Shown here: piece by piece, positions 52,819 through 61,479 of the stretch | Layout: each line of letters starts with the position of its first letter | How positions within the stretch are numbered: position 1 is the first letter of the stretch | NCBI RefSeq assembly: GCF_026586805.1 | Contig: NZ_JAPFHA010000007.1 | Span: 1-64,000, forward strand | Source of the DNA: Niveibacterium sp. 24ML | GTDB lineage: Bacteria; Pseudomonadota; Gammaproteobacteria; Burkholderiales; Rhodocyclaceae | Reading direction: 5' to 3' | DNA: 64,000 nt | The notes under the pieces: generated by a model | The model's database searches: none | Told to the model about the DNA's origin: nothing | Seen by the model: the letters and a program-made list of their open reading frames with translations, nothing else | Made by a program: the position numbers and the translations under genes

Positions 52819-53445
52819 TCAGGCCCCTTCCGTGATCAGGGTGGTGCGCGGCAGGCCCGCGATGCGTGTGCCGCAGCACAGCATTGTGTCGACGCCGAGC
52901 GGGAAGCGACGCTGGTTTTCCTGCACGAAGGCGGTGGCCGCCGCGTTCCAGCCGCCCACACCCAGCGTTTGCGTGTGCTCAATGCCCGGGCCACGCAGGC
53001 TGAGGTCGCCGGTGCTGTGTAGTTCCGCCACCTCAAGCAGCAAGGTGGCGGAGCGATCGGGAAATGCGGGGTCGCCCAGGCGCAACGCATCAAGCGCCGG
53101 CAGCTCATCCGGGGTGCCGATCACGACGAAATGCGCTTCGGCCAGGGTCGTCGCAAGCGCGCAGCCGCAGTGAAAGCGCAGGTAGTGTCCTGCGGCCGCG
53201 TTGCGCAGTTCTGGCGCGATCCACACGGCGGTGTCCTGGTCCGCCAGGGCCAGCAAGATCGCCAGTTGCGCTGCGCCGATGCCGGGTGGCGGGGCGGGCA
53301 GTGTCAGATGCGCGTCCAGCGCGGTGATGCGGCCGGGGCGGGCGAGCGCTTCGAGCAAGGCGCGAAAGCAGGCTTGTCCGTCGTGCACCGGATCAGCAAA
53401 GCCGGGCTGCATGTGTGACAGGTCGAGTTCAAGGGGCGCACGCAT
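52819..53445 (-). CDS. phnH: C-P lyase core subunit PhnH
   Basis: A 208-residue subunit of the PhnGHIJ complex with a PLP-transferase-like fold but no PLP lysine. PGFADPVHDGQACFRALLEA and LARPGRI near the N-terminus are characteristic. Its ATG shares one base with the phnG stop (TGATG), implying coupled translation. Confidence 0.93.
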   Translation of the reverse strand: MRAPLELDLSHMQPGFADPVHDGQACFRALLEALARPGRITALDAHLTLPAPPPGIGAAQLAILLALADQDTAVWIAPELRNAAAGHYLRFHCGCALATTLAEAHFVVIGTPDELPALDALRLGDPAFPDRSATLLLEVAELHSTGDLSLRGPGIEHTQTLGVGGWNAAATAFVQENQRRFPLGVDTMLCCGTRIAGLPRTTLITEGA

Positions 53446-53891
53446 CAGTCTTCACCGCGAACTAGGGTGAAGAAATCGACGCGGCTGGCGGCAACCTCGG
53501 CAGCCCTGAGCGTGTGCCGCGCCTGTTCGGCGCTGGCCAACGGCGCGATCACTTCCTTTTGCACACGCGGCGCAGTCTCCGCCTGCTGGAGCAGGGCATC
53601 GCACAACGCGATCACTTCCGCTTGCCGAACGCTGCGCCCGCGAACTGCGCCCACCCCCACCGCACCGCCACTCAGGCGCAAGGCGCAGCGGGTGAGCGTC
53701 ATTTCACCCAGATTGAATTGCGCACCATCGCCACCGATGCGTGCGCGCAGCATCACCATTCCGGTCTCTGGGCGGCGCAACCAGGTGAAGGGCGGCGTCT
53801 CGTTCAGTGCGGCGAAGCGTTCGGCCAGCAGTTCGGCCGGGCTGCGCGCCAGCAGGCCCAGGACACTGCGTCGGTCTGTGAAGTCGCTCAT
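53445..53891 (-). CDS. phnG: C-P lyase core subunit PhnG
   Basis: A 148-residue subunit of the C-P lyase core. ETGMVMLRARIGGDGAQFNLGE and LTRCALRL are PhnG motifs. It is the first gene of the phnGHIJKLM-MFS unit, preceded by GAGGTG and by the candidate PhnF operator. It diverges from phnF. Confidence 0.93.
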   Translation of the reverse strand: MSDFTDRRSVLGLLARSPAELLAERFAALNETPPFTWLRRPETGMVMLRARIGGDGAQFNLGEMTLTRCALRLSGGAVGVGAVRGRSVRQAEVIALCDALLQQAETAPRVQKEVIAPLASAEQARHTLRAAEVAASRVDFFTLVRGED

Positions 53892-53906
53892 GCACCACCT
53901 CTTTGC

Positions 53907-53924
53907 GTATACACGTCTATACCA
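53907..53924. promoter_or_regulatory. Candidate PhnF operator between phnG and phnF
   Basis: GTATA-6-TATAC (53907-53922) is an inverted repeat. The overlapping minus-strand sequence TGGTATAGACGT resembles the GTNTA-type sites bound by HutC/GntR regulators, including the mycobacterial PhnF site. It sits 16 bases upstream of the phnG start. Confidence 0.55.
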
Positions 53925-54031
53925 CTAGGGGTTTAGAAAATGGGCGCAAGCCCTGTTGCCGGCGATTATTCCCGGTGTACATGAAAATTCCGTGAAGGCC
54001 GTTTATTCTTGCCGCATCGCAAGGAGGCAAG

Positions 54032-54760
54032 ATGAGCCTGGAAAGAGGAAGCGGCGTTGCCGTGTGGCGCCAGATCGAAAGTGCGCTGACGGAGGATATC
54101 CGTCAGCAGGTGTTTGCTGCGGGCGAACGCTTGCCCAATGAAACTGAACTGGCTGAGCGTTTCGGTGTGAATCGACACACTGTCCGCCGCGCGCTGGGTG
54201 TGCTCGAGCGTGGCGGCCTGATCCGTGTGGAGCAAGGCCGGGGCACGTTTGTGCAGGACTACGCGATCGATTACACGATCGGTAAGCGCACGCGCTTTTC
54301 TCAGAACATGGCGAGCCTTGGGCTGGCTTCCAGCATGGCGTTGCTGCGCACGGCCGAACTGACCGCCCCAAGCGACATTGCAAAGGCGCTGGGCCTGAGG
54401 CGCGGCGCAAAGCTCGTGCAGATCGTGACGGTAGGGCATGCGGAAGGCCGGCCGATCAATATCTCCACCAGCAGCTTTTCTGCAGCCCGTTTTGCCGGGA
54501 TTGGCGAGCGGGTGCGCGAACTCGGATCGATCACACGAGCGCTGGCCGAGTATGCCGTCGACGACTACACGCGCGGCGAAACAAAAGTCACTGCTCGGCT
54601 GCCGGACAATGAAACCGCGCGCGTGCTGTCGCAGGCCCGTACCCGCCCGGTGTTGCAAGTGGAATCGATCAACTTCGACAGCGACGGTGAACCGCTGCAG
54701 CACTCGACGGCCTGTTTTTCCGGCGACTGGGTGCAACTGATATTCGACCCGGGCGTTTAG
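54032..54760 (+). CDS. phnF: GntR/HutC-family repressor PhnF
   Basis: A 242-residue regulator. The N-terminal winged helix (about residues 12-75) has LPNETELAERFGVNRHTVRRAL and the wing RVEQGRGTFV. The C-terminal UTRA domain senses an effector, presumably a phosphonate or pathway intermediate. It is divergent from phnG and probably represses both sides through the repeat at 53.9 kb. Name rests on family and location. Confidence 0.92.
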   Translation: MSLERGSGVAVWRQIESALTEDIRQQVFAAGERLPNETELAERFGVNRHTVRRALGVLERGGLIRVEQGRGTFVQDYAIDYTIGKRTRFSQNMASLGLASSMALLRTAELTAPSDIAKALGLRRGAKLVQIVTVGHAEGRPINISTSSFSAARFAGIGERVRELGSITRALAEYAVDDYTRGETKVTARLPDNETARVLSQARTRPVLQVESINFDSDGEPLQHSTACFSGDWVQLIFDPGV

Positions 54761-54831
54761 GCGGGGGCACAGCCTGCGGGCTGATTGCGCCACCTGCGGG
54801 GAGTGACCTCACAGTGAACGACGCATGCGAA

Positions 54832-54849
54832 CGTGTGGTCGTCTACACG
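54832..54849. promoter_or_regulatory. Second candidate PhnF operator, before phnM2
   Basis: CGTGT-8-ACACG is an inverted repeat 55 bases before the phnM2 start. It shares GTCTA(C/T)AC with the phnG-phnF site. Confidence 0.4.
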
Positions 54850-54904
54850 AATTTGTAAACGGCCTTCTGTAGTCTCGCGTTTTCTGCAGAACAAGGCGAG
54901 TTGC

Positions 54905-56062
54905 ATGCAAACCATCGAGACACGTCGCTCACTGGGCCGGATCGTCGGTGGCAAAGTGCTGGGCCCGGCGGGTTGGTCCGAGGCTGCCGTGCATCTGTCC
55001 GCAGGTTGCATTGGCGATGTGCCGGTAGCGGGGCAGCAACTGGACGCGCGAGACTGCCTGGTGCTGCCGGGCATCGTTGATTTTCATGGCGATGCCTTCG
55101 AGCGCCAGATCATGCCTCGCCCCAAGGTGAGCTTTTCGCTGGATCTGGCGATGCGGGAGACGGATCGCCAGTTGGCGGCGAATGGCATTACCACCGCCTT
55201 GCACGGGGTTACGCATTCCTGGGAAGGCGGGCTGCGTGGGGATGCGACCGCAAACGCGCTGTTTGCCGCACTGGATCGCCTGGCGCCGCGCCTGCTCGTT
55301 GAGCACAAGGTGCATCTGCGATATGAGGCGCATCACCTGGCGGGCGAGCAGCAAGCGCTCGACTGGCTCAGTACGGGGCGGGTGAGCCTGCTGGCCTTCA
55401 ATGATCACCTGCCCGGCATGCGCCGCAAGCCACACAAGTGGCAGGAGTGGGCGGATCGCGCCGAGACCGATCTGGCGGGCTTTGAGCAACGTCTGGAAGC
55501 GGCGGCTGAACGGGCCGCCGAGGTGCCGGCGCTGATCCACCGGCTCGCCACCCAAGCCCGTCTGCACCGGGTGCCGATGGCCTCGCATGATGATCACAGC
55601 ATCAGCGTGCGTGAGTTCTTTCAGAACGTCGATTGCCGGATCTCGGAATTCCCGCTGCAGCGCGATGTGGCGGGCTATGCACGCACTCAGGGATCGCCGG
55701 TGGTGTGTGGCGCGCCGAACGTGCTGCGCGGTGGCAGCCATGTCGGGGCACCGCGCGCGGCCGATCTGGCGCGCGATGGGTTGTGCAGCATTCTGGCGTC
55801 GGACTACTACTACCCGGCGCCGCTCCATGCCGCCTGCCAGCTTGCGGCCGATGCGGTCTTGCCGTTGGAGCAGGCCTGGGCGCTGGTATCCAAGCACCCG
55901 GCACAGGCACTAGGCTTGGATGATCGGGGCGAGATTGCGGTGGGCAAACGCGCTGATCTGCTCGTGCTGGATGTGCGCGACCTGCGCGCGCCGCGCTTGC
56001 TGGCCACAGTGAGTGGCGGGCGGATCGTCTATCTGGCAGAGGGGGAACGCTTGCATGCTTGA
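54905..56062 (+). CDS. phnM2: Second PhnM-type amidohydrolase
   Basis: A 385-residue amidohydrolase-superfamily protein with the PhnM pattern: PGIVDFHGDAFERQIMPRPK (metal His61, Asp63), FNDHLPGM, ASHDDHSISVREF, GAPNVLRGGSH and SDYYYPAPL. It differs from copy 1 through its sequence, for instance HGDAFERQ where copy 1 has HCDAIEKE. It is followed with an eight-base overlap by DUF1045 and then phnN. ATG 54905 gives a family-like start. The two PhnMs may serve different phosphonates or act redundantly. Confidence 0.85.
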   Translation: MQTIETRRSLGRIVGGKVLGPAGWSEAAVHLSAGCIGDVPVAGQQLDARDCLVLPGIVDFHGDAFERQIMPRPKVSFSLDLAMRETDRQLAANGITTALHGVTHSWEGGLRGDATANALFAALDRLAPRLLVEHKVHLRYEAHHLAGEQQALDWLSTGRVSLLAFNDHLPGMRRKPHKWQEWADRAETDLAGFEQRLEAAAERAAEVPALIHRLATQARLHRVPMASHDDHSISVREFFQNVDCRISEFPLQRDVAGYARTQGSPVVCGAPNVLRGGSHVGAPRAADLARDGLCSILASDYYYPAPLHAACQLAADAVLPLEQAWALVSKHPAQALGLDDRGEIAVGKRADLLVLDVRDLRAPRLLATVSGGRIVYLAEGERLHA

Positions 56063-56798
56063 GCCATGCGCCAAACCTGCGAACGCTCGCTTTGCTGTGT
56101 TCTACGCGCCGCCGGAAGACTCCGTACTCGCCCGGGCCGGCGCCGACTGGCTGGGGCGCGACGCAATCAGTGGCGAGACAAGAATGCAAGCGCGCGTCGC
56201 AGCGATCAGTGCGGCGCGACTCGCCGAGCTAACCAGCGCGGCGCGGCGCTACGGCTTGCACGGCACCTTGAAGCCTCCGTTCGCGCTGAATGCAGGGCGA
56301 ACGCTTGCCGAGCTGGATGCCGCCGTTGCTGCTTTGGCGGCGCGGCAAACAGCATTCAGCTTTGGCGTGCAGATCGCGCCGCTGGCGGGCTTTTTTGCGT
56401 GGCAGCCGGTGAGCGGACAAGCACAGATCGAGATCGTCGCAGCGAACTGCGTCATCGAGCTGGACGATTTTCGTATGCCGGCTGATGCGACGGAGCTGGC
56501 GCGGCGCCGTGCAGCGGGATTGAACGCGCGGCAGGATGAACTGCTGCTGCGCTGGGGCTATCCGTATGTGCTGGATCAGTTCCGCTTTCACATGACCTTG
56601 ACCGATCGGGTGGCAGGCGACGAGGCTCACCAGATACAGGCGATGTTGGAACAAGGCGGCGCCGGGCAGACGCCAGCGGCCTTGCCTTTCGATTCTCTGT
56701 GCTTGTTCATGGAACCTGCTCCGGGCGCGGACTTCCGCTTGATTGCGCGCTACGGCTTTGACGGGCAGGTGCAACGCTACACGGGTTGGCCGGCATGA
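56055..56798 (+). CDS. DUF1045 phosphonate protein, 2H phosphoesterase-like
   Basis: A 247-residue protein of the DUF1045 family that recurs in phosphonate clusters. Two HxTx motifs, HGTL (residues 69-72) and HMTL (179-182), give the 2H phosphoesterase signature, a fold that hydrolyses cyclic phosphates. It lies between phnM2 and phnN, overlapping both. No phnP is present in the window, so it may open the 1,2-cyclic ribose phosphate made by PhnJ. That function is an inference from motif plus position. Confidence 0.85.
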   Translation: MLEPCAKPANARFAVFYAPPEDSVLARAGADWLGRDAISGETRMQARVAAISAARLAELTSAARRYGLHGTLKPPFALNAGRTLAELDAAVAALAARQTAFSFGVQIAPLAGFFAWQPVSGQAQIEIVAANCVIELDDFRMPADATELARRRAAGLNARQDELLLRWGYPYVLDQFRFHMTLTDRVAGDEAHQIQAMLEQGGAGQTPAALPFDSLCLFMEPAPGADFRLIARYGFDGQVQRYTGWPA

Positions 56799-57340
56799 GC
56801 GGCACTGGGCTTGTGTATGTGGTCGGCGCGTCAGGCGTCGGCAAGGACAGCGTTCTTGCGAGCTTGCGCACCCTGTTGCAGGACGACGACCGGATTGCGG
56901 TGGCGCACCGATACATCACGCGTGAGGCGCAATGCGGGAGCGAGAATCATATTGCCCTGAGCCAGCCTGAGTTCCTTCAGCGCCGTGCCGCAGGCTGCTT
57001 TGCGCTGAGCTGGGAAAGCCACGGTCTGTACTACGGCATTGGCACCGAGATCGAGTTGTGGCTCAAGCGCGGCCTGCGGGTGTTGATCAACGGATCGCGG
57101 GCACATGTTGACGCAGTGCGCGAGCGCTATCCCACCGCCTCGGTGGTTGAGATCGTTGCCAGCGAAAGCATTGTGCGGCAGCGCTTGCTGGCGCGCGGGC
57201 GTGAGGATCTGGCCTCGGTCGAGGCACGGCTTGCACGAAATCGCCAGCTTGTTGCTTGCCCGGCGGACCTGCGAATCGCCAATGAAGCGTCGCTGCATGA
57301 AGCAGCCCAGGCCCTGCTGAGCGTCGCTCGCCAGGACTGA
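56795..57340 (+). CDS. phnN: Ribose 1,5-bisphosphate phosphokinase PhnN
   Basis: A 181-residue guanylate-kinase-like enzyme converting ribose 1,5-bisphosphate to PRPP, the last step of the C-P lyase route. The P-loop GASGVGKDS is at residues 11-19; RYITREAQCGSENH and SWESHGLYYGIG match the family. ATG 56795 overlaps the DUF1045 stop as ATGA; a TTG nine bases upstream is less likely. Confidence 0.93.
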   Translation: MSGTGLVYVVGASGVGKDSVLASLRTLLQDDDRIAVAHRYITREAQCGSENHIALSQPEFLQRRAAGCFALSWESHGLYYGIGTEIELWLKRGLRVLINGSRAHVDAVRERYPTASVVEIVASESIVRQRLLARGREDLASVEARLARNRQLVACPADLRIANEASLHEAAQALLSVARQD

Positions 57341-57375
57341 TCCGTCGCCCTTGTCAGTTCTGCCGCGTGCCACCA

Positions 57376-57411
57376 TCAGGCGGCGTCACCGCGAGCGGTG
57401 ATGCGGCCTGA
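57376..57411. terminator. Long stem between convergent phnN and hexapeptide gene
   Basis: Two 17-base arms, 15 of them complementary, flank a two-base centre, and the last bases touch the minus-strand stop. It lacks a clear T run on either side, so factor-independent termination is only possible, not evident. Confidence 0.45.
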
Positions 57412-57412
57412 T

Positions 57413-58072
57413 TCAGATTTCGAGCGCAGGCAGTTGCGCGTATTTGGCCAGGAAGCGCCGCATGTCTCGCAGATCGTCCATGCGTTCGCTCAGGGTGGCG
57501 TGATCCCAGTCCCACCAGGCGGTTGCTTCCACCGCCGCAGCGATTGCGCGGGGCAGGCGTGGCTTGAGCGTGCGGGCCGGGTTGCCGCCAACAATGGTGT
57601 AGGCCGGCACGTCGCGGGTAACGATGCTGCCACTGCCAATCACGGCGCCGTTGCCGATCCGCACACCCGGCATGATCACGGCGCCATGGCCGATCCACAC
57701 ATCGTGGCCGATGCTCACACGCTGCAGGGCGCGCCAGTGAAAGAGCTCCGGGTCGTCTTCGCCCATGCCGTACATCGAAGCGCGGTAAAGCATGTGGTGT
57801 TGGCAGGGGCGTTCGGTGGGGTGAAAGCCCGGATTGATCAGCACCATCGAGGCGATGTTGACGAACTTGCCGATGTCGGCAGCCATCACGTCGCAATGGT
57901 GGCCGATGTAGCTGTAGTCGCCGAACACGCTGTGACTGATCAGGGTGGAGGCACCCACCTCGGTATAGCGCCCGAAGTGGCTGGCGCGGATGCGTGCGTC
58001 CGGGTCAATCGTTGGGGCTTCGGAAAGCCATACCGCGGGTGACGGGTTGTGGGCCTCAATGAACATGCTCAT
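57413..58072 (-). CDS. Hexapeptide-repeat transferase of phosphonate clusters
   Basis: A 219-residue left-handed beta-helix acyltransferase. Hexapeptide turns run from about residue 25 to 170 (GHDVWIGHGAVIMPGVRIGN, IVGGNPART), with the xenobiotic acetyltransferase-like loop containing HHMLYRASMYG. It matches the class annotated as phosphonate metabolism transferase in other phn clusters. Coupled by ATGA to the GNAT gene upstream. Substrate is unknown; acetylation of an aminophosphonate is a possibility. Confidence 0.82.
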   Translation of the reverse strand: MSMFIEAHNPSPAVWLSEAPTIDPDARIRASHFGRYTEVGASTLISHSVFGDYSYIGHHCDVMAADIGKFVNIASMVLINPGFHPTERPCQHHMLYRASMYGMGEDDPELFHWRALQRVSIGHDVWIGHGAVIMPGVRIGNGAVIGSGSIVTRDVPAYTIVGGNPARTLKPRLPRAIAAAVEATAWWDWDHATLSERMDDLRDMRRFLAKYAQLPALEI

Positions 58073-58515
58073 GCAGTGGTCTCGATTGCAAAGCTCACGC
58101 CGTGGCGCGCGAAGCCCATACCGTCGTAGAAGCGGTGGGCATCAAGGCGGCGCAGGTTGGAAGAGAGCGCCAGCTTGTAGGCCCCCTTGCTGCCGGCTAG
58201 TTCGATCGCCGCTTGCAGCATGCTGCGGCCAAAGCCCTTGCCGCGGAACGACGGGCGGATCACAACGGCCTCCACAATCGCATCGCGGGCAAGCCGATGT
58301 GAGAACACCGGGAACACGATCAGGCTCAGCGTGCCAACGACCACCCCTTCGGCCTCGGCGAAGTAGCAGTGGTAATCGGGATATGCCTGCATCGCCTCCC
58401 AGGTGTGGCGCACGCGATCCAAGGGTTCTGGCGCGTCGCCGTCGAGCTCCGCAAGGATCTCCGCGAGTAGCGCCAGTTCATCCTCGCGCACCGGGCGGAG
58501 CGTCAGTGTGCTCAT
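58069..58515 (-). CDS. GNAT N-acetyltransferase, PhnO-like by context
   Basis: A 148-residue GNAT protein. The acetyl-CoA binding motif is [26 protein letters not shown] closes the fold. Position between phnE and the hexapeptide transferase, with ATGA overlaps to both, suggests it does the job of PhnO, which N-acetylates aminoalkylphosphonates. Orthology to PhnO was not tested. Confidence 0.82.
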   Translation of the reverse strand: MSTLTLRPVREDELALLAEILAELDGDAPEPLDRVRHTWEAMQAYPDYHCYFAEAEGVVVGTLSLIVFPVFSHRLARDAIVEAVVIRPSFRGKGFGRSMLQAAIELAGSKGAYKLALSSNLRRLDAHRFYDGMGFARHGVSFAIETTA

Positions 58516-59312
58516 ATCAAGACCTTGCGGATGCGGGCGGAGATCAAGTCAATGCCAGAGACCACCAGTACGATGATCAGCATGACGGCCGCCGTCTGTG
58601 CGTACTCGAAGCTGCGGATCACTTCGTACAGGATCACGCCGATGCCGCCCGCGCCCACCATGCCAACCACCGAAGCCGAACGCACGTTCGATTCGAAGCG
58701 GTAGAGCGCATAGCTGACCCACAGCGGAATCACCTGGGGGATTACGCCGTACACGATCTCTTCGAGCAGATTGGCGCCAGTGGCGCGAATGCCTTCAACC
58801 GGGCGCGGATCGATGGATTCAACGGCTTCCGAGAACAGCTTGGCGAGAATGCCGGTGGTGTGTACCCAGAGCGCCAGCACGCCGGCAAAGGGGCCAAGCC
58901 CAACGGCAACAATGAACAGCATTGCAAACACCATTTCGTTGATGGCGCGTGCGGCGTCCATGAGGCGACGGACCGGTTGGTGGATCCACGGCGGAGCGAT
59001 GTTGGACGAGCACAGCAAGCCGAACGGGATGGCGCAAATCACGGCGAGGACCGTTCCCCAGATTGCTACCTGCACGGTGACGATCATCTCGGCGACGTAG
59101 GTGCGCCAGTCAGTGAAATCCGGTGGAAAGAAGTCCTTGGCGAAGCTGGCCATGTTGCCGGAATCGGCAATCAGCGCCATCGGGCGAATATCGGCGCCTT
59201 TCCATGACCAGGCAAGGATGCCCAGCGCGAGCGCCCAGAAAAACAGACTCATCAGACGCATGCGGGGTAGGCCGCCACTGGCGTCGTGCAGTTTGGATGA
59301 TGTGGTTTGCAT
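58512..59312 (-). CDS. phnE: Phosphonate ABC transporter permease PhnE
   Basis: A 266-residue inner-membrane permease with about six hydrophobic segments. The EAA-type loop reads [24 protein letters not shown], and [12 protein letters not shown] is typical of PhnE. One permease gene is present, so it likely forms a homodimer with PhnC. It follows phnD by 45 bases. Confidence 0.94.
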   Translation of the reverse strand: MQTTSSKLHDASGGLPRMRLMSLFFWALALGILAWSWKGADIRPMALIADSGNMASFAKDFFPPDFTDWRTYVAEMIVTVQVAIWGTVLAVICAIPFGLLCSSNIAPPWIHQPVRRLMDAARAINEMVFAMLFIVAVGLGPFAGVLALWVHTTGILAKLFSEAVESIDPRPVEGIRATGANLLEEIVYGVIPQVIPLWVSYALYRFESNVRSASVVGMVGAGGIGVILYEVIRSFEYAQTAAVMLIIVLVVSGIDLISARIRKVLI

Positions 59313-59357
59313 GGTTTCGCGACGGGGACAGCCGTTCGACTGTCCCCATCTGGGCGA

Positions 59358-60338
59358 TTACTTTGCGGAGACGAGCAGCGTGTTCAGCTCAGCGAGTTTC
59401 TTGTTGATCTCGGCCAGCTTGGCTTGCTTGGCGGCCGCGTCCATCTTCTCGTCGTTTTCCAGCTTTGCCTTTTCCTTGAACAGCTCCAGCTGGCGGAACG
59501 GCAACAACTGCTTGTTACTGGATTCATTGAACGTGCCGAAGGTCAGCTTGTTCATGTTGTCCAGTTCGCGTTTGGCTTCTGCCGAGTCGCCGCGACCGTA
59601 GTTCAGGAAGAAGCCCTTGACCTTGGCCTTTACGTCGGCAGGCAGGTCATTACGCCAGACCAGCGGATCAGCCGCGATGAGCGGGGACTTCCACAGGATG
59701 CGGATGTCCTTTGCCTTGTCGGCTTCACGCTTCTGGAACTTCTCCCAAACCTCGGTATTGGTGATGGCAACATCCACCTGCTTGGCCGCGGTGGCCATCA
59801 GATTTGATTCGTGGCTGCCAACGCGCAGCGCTTTGTAATGGGTTTTCGGATCGATACCGTTGAGCGCGTAAAGATAGTATCCGGGCACCAGAGTGCCGGA
59901 GGTCGAGTTCGGGTCGCCGGCGCCGTAGTTGATCTCTTTGCCGCGCTTGAGTACATCATCAAGCGTCTTGAAGGCGCTGTCCTTGTGTGTGATGAGCAGC
60001 GAGCTGTAGCCCGGCGAGCCGTCGGCATAGGTCATCTGCGCAAAGATTTCGCCGTTGGCGCGATCCACCGCTTCCATCGCGGACTTGTTTCCCATCCAGG
60101 CCATCTGCACCTTGCCAAAACGCATGGCTTCGATGATGCCGGCGTAATCATTGGCGAAGAACGCCTTCACTTTGTAGCCGGTCTTCTTCTCCATGTCCTC
60201 CAGTACCGGTTGCCAGCCTGCCTTGAGGTTGGCGGCGGACTCGGTCGAGATCACCCCAAAGTTGATTTCCTGGGCCAGTGCAGTCTGGCCAAAGAACGAT
60301 GCGGCGAGCATCGCCGTGGTGAAGAGTTTGCGCAGCAT
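59358..60338 (-). CDS. phnD: Phosphonate-binding protein PhnD
   Basis: A 326-residue periplasmic binding protein. The signal peptide ends in GQTALA before QEINFGVIS. FANDYAGIIEAMRFGKVQMAW and the ligand loop GDPNSTSGTLVP match PhnD. ATG 60338 follows AAGGAG. The C-terminal 60 residues form a charged, helical tail. It lies between phnC and phnE. Confidence 0.94.
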   Translation of the reverse strand: MLRKLFTTAMLAASFFGQTALAQEINFGVISTESAANLKAGWQPVLEDMEKKTGYKVKAFFANDYAGIIEAMRFGKVQMAWMGNKSAMEAVDRANGEIFAQMTYADGSPGYSSLLITHKDSAFKTLDDVLKRGKEINYGAGDPNSTSGTLVPGYYLYALNGIDPKTHYKALRVGSHESNLMATAAKQVDVAITNTEVWEKFQKREADKAKDIRILWKSPLIAADPLVWRNDLPADVKAKVKGFFLNYGRGDSAEAKRELDNMNKLTFGTFNESSNKQLLPFRQLELFKEKAKLENDEKMDAAAKQAKLAEINKKLAELNTLLVSAK

Positions 60339-60370
60339 GAATTGCTCCTTGCGGTGAGGCGGCGGGTGAA

Positions 60371-61183
60371 TCAGGCGGCTACCGGATACAGTTCCGAAGC
60401 CGGGAGGGTGGGGGGGAGGCAGGGCTGCGCAGCGCACAACTCGCTGCCATAGAGCTCCTGCAGGAAAGTCTCTGAGAGCTGGTCGACCGGGCCGTCAAAC
60501 ACCACTCTGCCGTGTTGCATGGCGACGACGCGCTTGCAGTACTTCATGGCGATATCGACCTGATGCAAAGACACAAGCACCGCGCAGCCGTGATCGCGGT
60601 TCACCCGCGCAAGGATTTCCATGACCTTGCGTGAAGACTCCGGATCCAGCGATGCGATCGGCTCATCGGCCAACACCACTTTCGCGCCTTGCACCAGCGC
60701 TCGGGCAATGGCCGCCCGCTGCTGCTGGCCCCCGGAGAGTGTCGATGCGCGCTGAAAGGCATAGTCGTCTATACCTACTTCGGCAAGCGCCTTGAGGCCG
60801 ATTGCACGTTCTTCGCGGCTGAATAGCTTCAGCAGCGAGCGATGTGTCGGGATGCGATGGAGTTGACCGGTCAGCACGTTGGTCAGCAGCGTGAGGCGAC
60901 CAACCAGATTGAACTGCTGGAAGATGAAACCTATCTGTGAGCGCACCGCACGAACGTTGCGGGCGATGCGCCCATTGGCCTGGATCGGCTCACCGAAGAT
61001 GCGCACCTCCCCCTTGTCAGCGGCCACGAAGCCGGAGAGATGACGCAACAAGGTTGATTTTCCAGAGCCGGACGCACCGATCAGTGCAACCATCTCGCCG
61101 GACGCGATCGACAGGCTGACCTCGTCCAGCGCCCGGCGCTTACCGAAGGTTTTACTCAGATTGCTGACGCTGATTGCATGCAT
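60371..61183 (-). CDS. phnC: Phosphonate ABC transporter ATPase PhnC
   Basis: A 270-residue ATPase driving phosphonate import. Walker A is [13 protein letters not shown], the Q-loop FIFQQFNL, signature [14 protein letters not shown] and Walker [14 protein letters not shown] short C-terminal extension rich in Pro and Cys follows the conserved part. It is the first gene of the uptake unit. Confidence 0.95.
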   Translation of the reverse strand: MHAISVSNLSKTFGKRRALDEVSLSIASGEMVALIGASGSGKSTLLRHLSGFVAADKGEVRIFGEPIQANGRIARNVRAVRSQIGFIFQQFNLVGRLTLLTNVLTGQLHRIPTHRSLLKLFSREERAIGLKALAEVGIDDYAFQRASTLSGGQQQRAAIARALVQGAKVVLADEPIASLDPESSRKVMEILARVNRDHGCAVLVSLHQVDIAMKYCKRVVAMQHGRVVFDGPVDQLSETFLQELYGSELCAAQPCLPPTLPASELYPVAA

Positions 61184-61479
61184 GGGATGCTCCCTGGCTC
61201 CGAATGGATGCGAGCGATGCTAGGCAGTCAACGTTAAGAGTACGTGTCAGTTGGAAGAAGAAATGCGCAGGGTCAATGCAGCGAAAATCCGGGGCCGGAT
61301 ATTGCTCCCCCATCGCCCGCGCAGCATTCTGATATTAAGGCCCTGGGTGCTTGCGGACGCGAGTGCCTGCATTGCTTGCATTGATCACTTTGGGGGGTGG
61401 ATGCCTTGCGAGCGGGTTGCGCTGAGTGCTGGGGCGCGATCGTGTAACATTGCGGATCCTTTGCGATTGATTCAATACC
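61184..61479. promoter_or_regulatory. Divergent region between phnC and lysC
   Basis: This 296-bp gap must hold the promoters of phnC (minus) and lysC (plus). I could not identify a convincing Pho box, PhnF-like repeat or sigma-70 pair in it. GGGAGC lies before the phnC start. Confidence 0.4.

Noticed and set aside
61220-61260. Possible Pho box before phnC
   Set aside because: CTGACAC on the minus strand resembles half a Pho box, but the repeats at the required 11-base spacing do not match.
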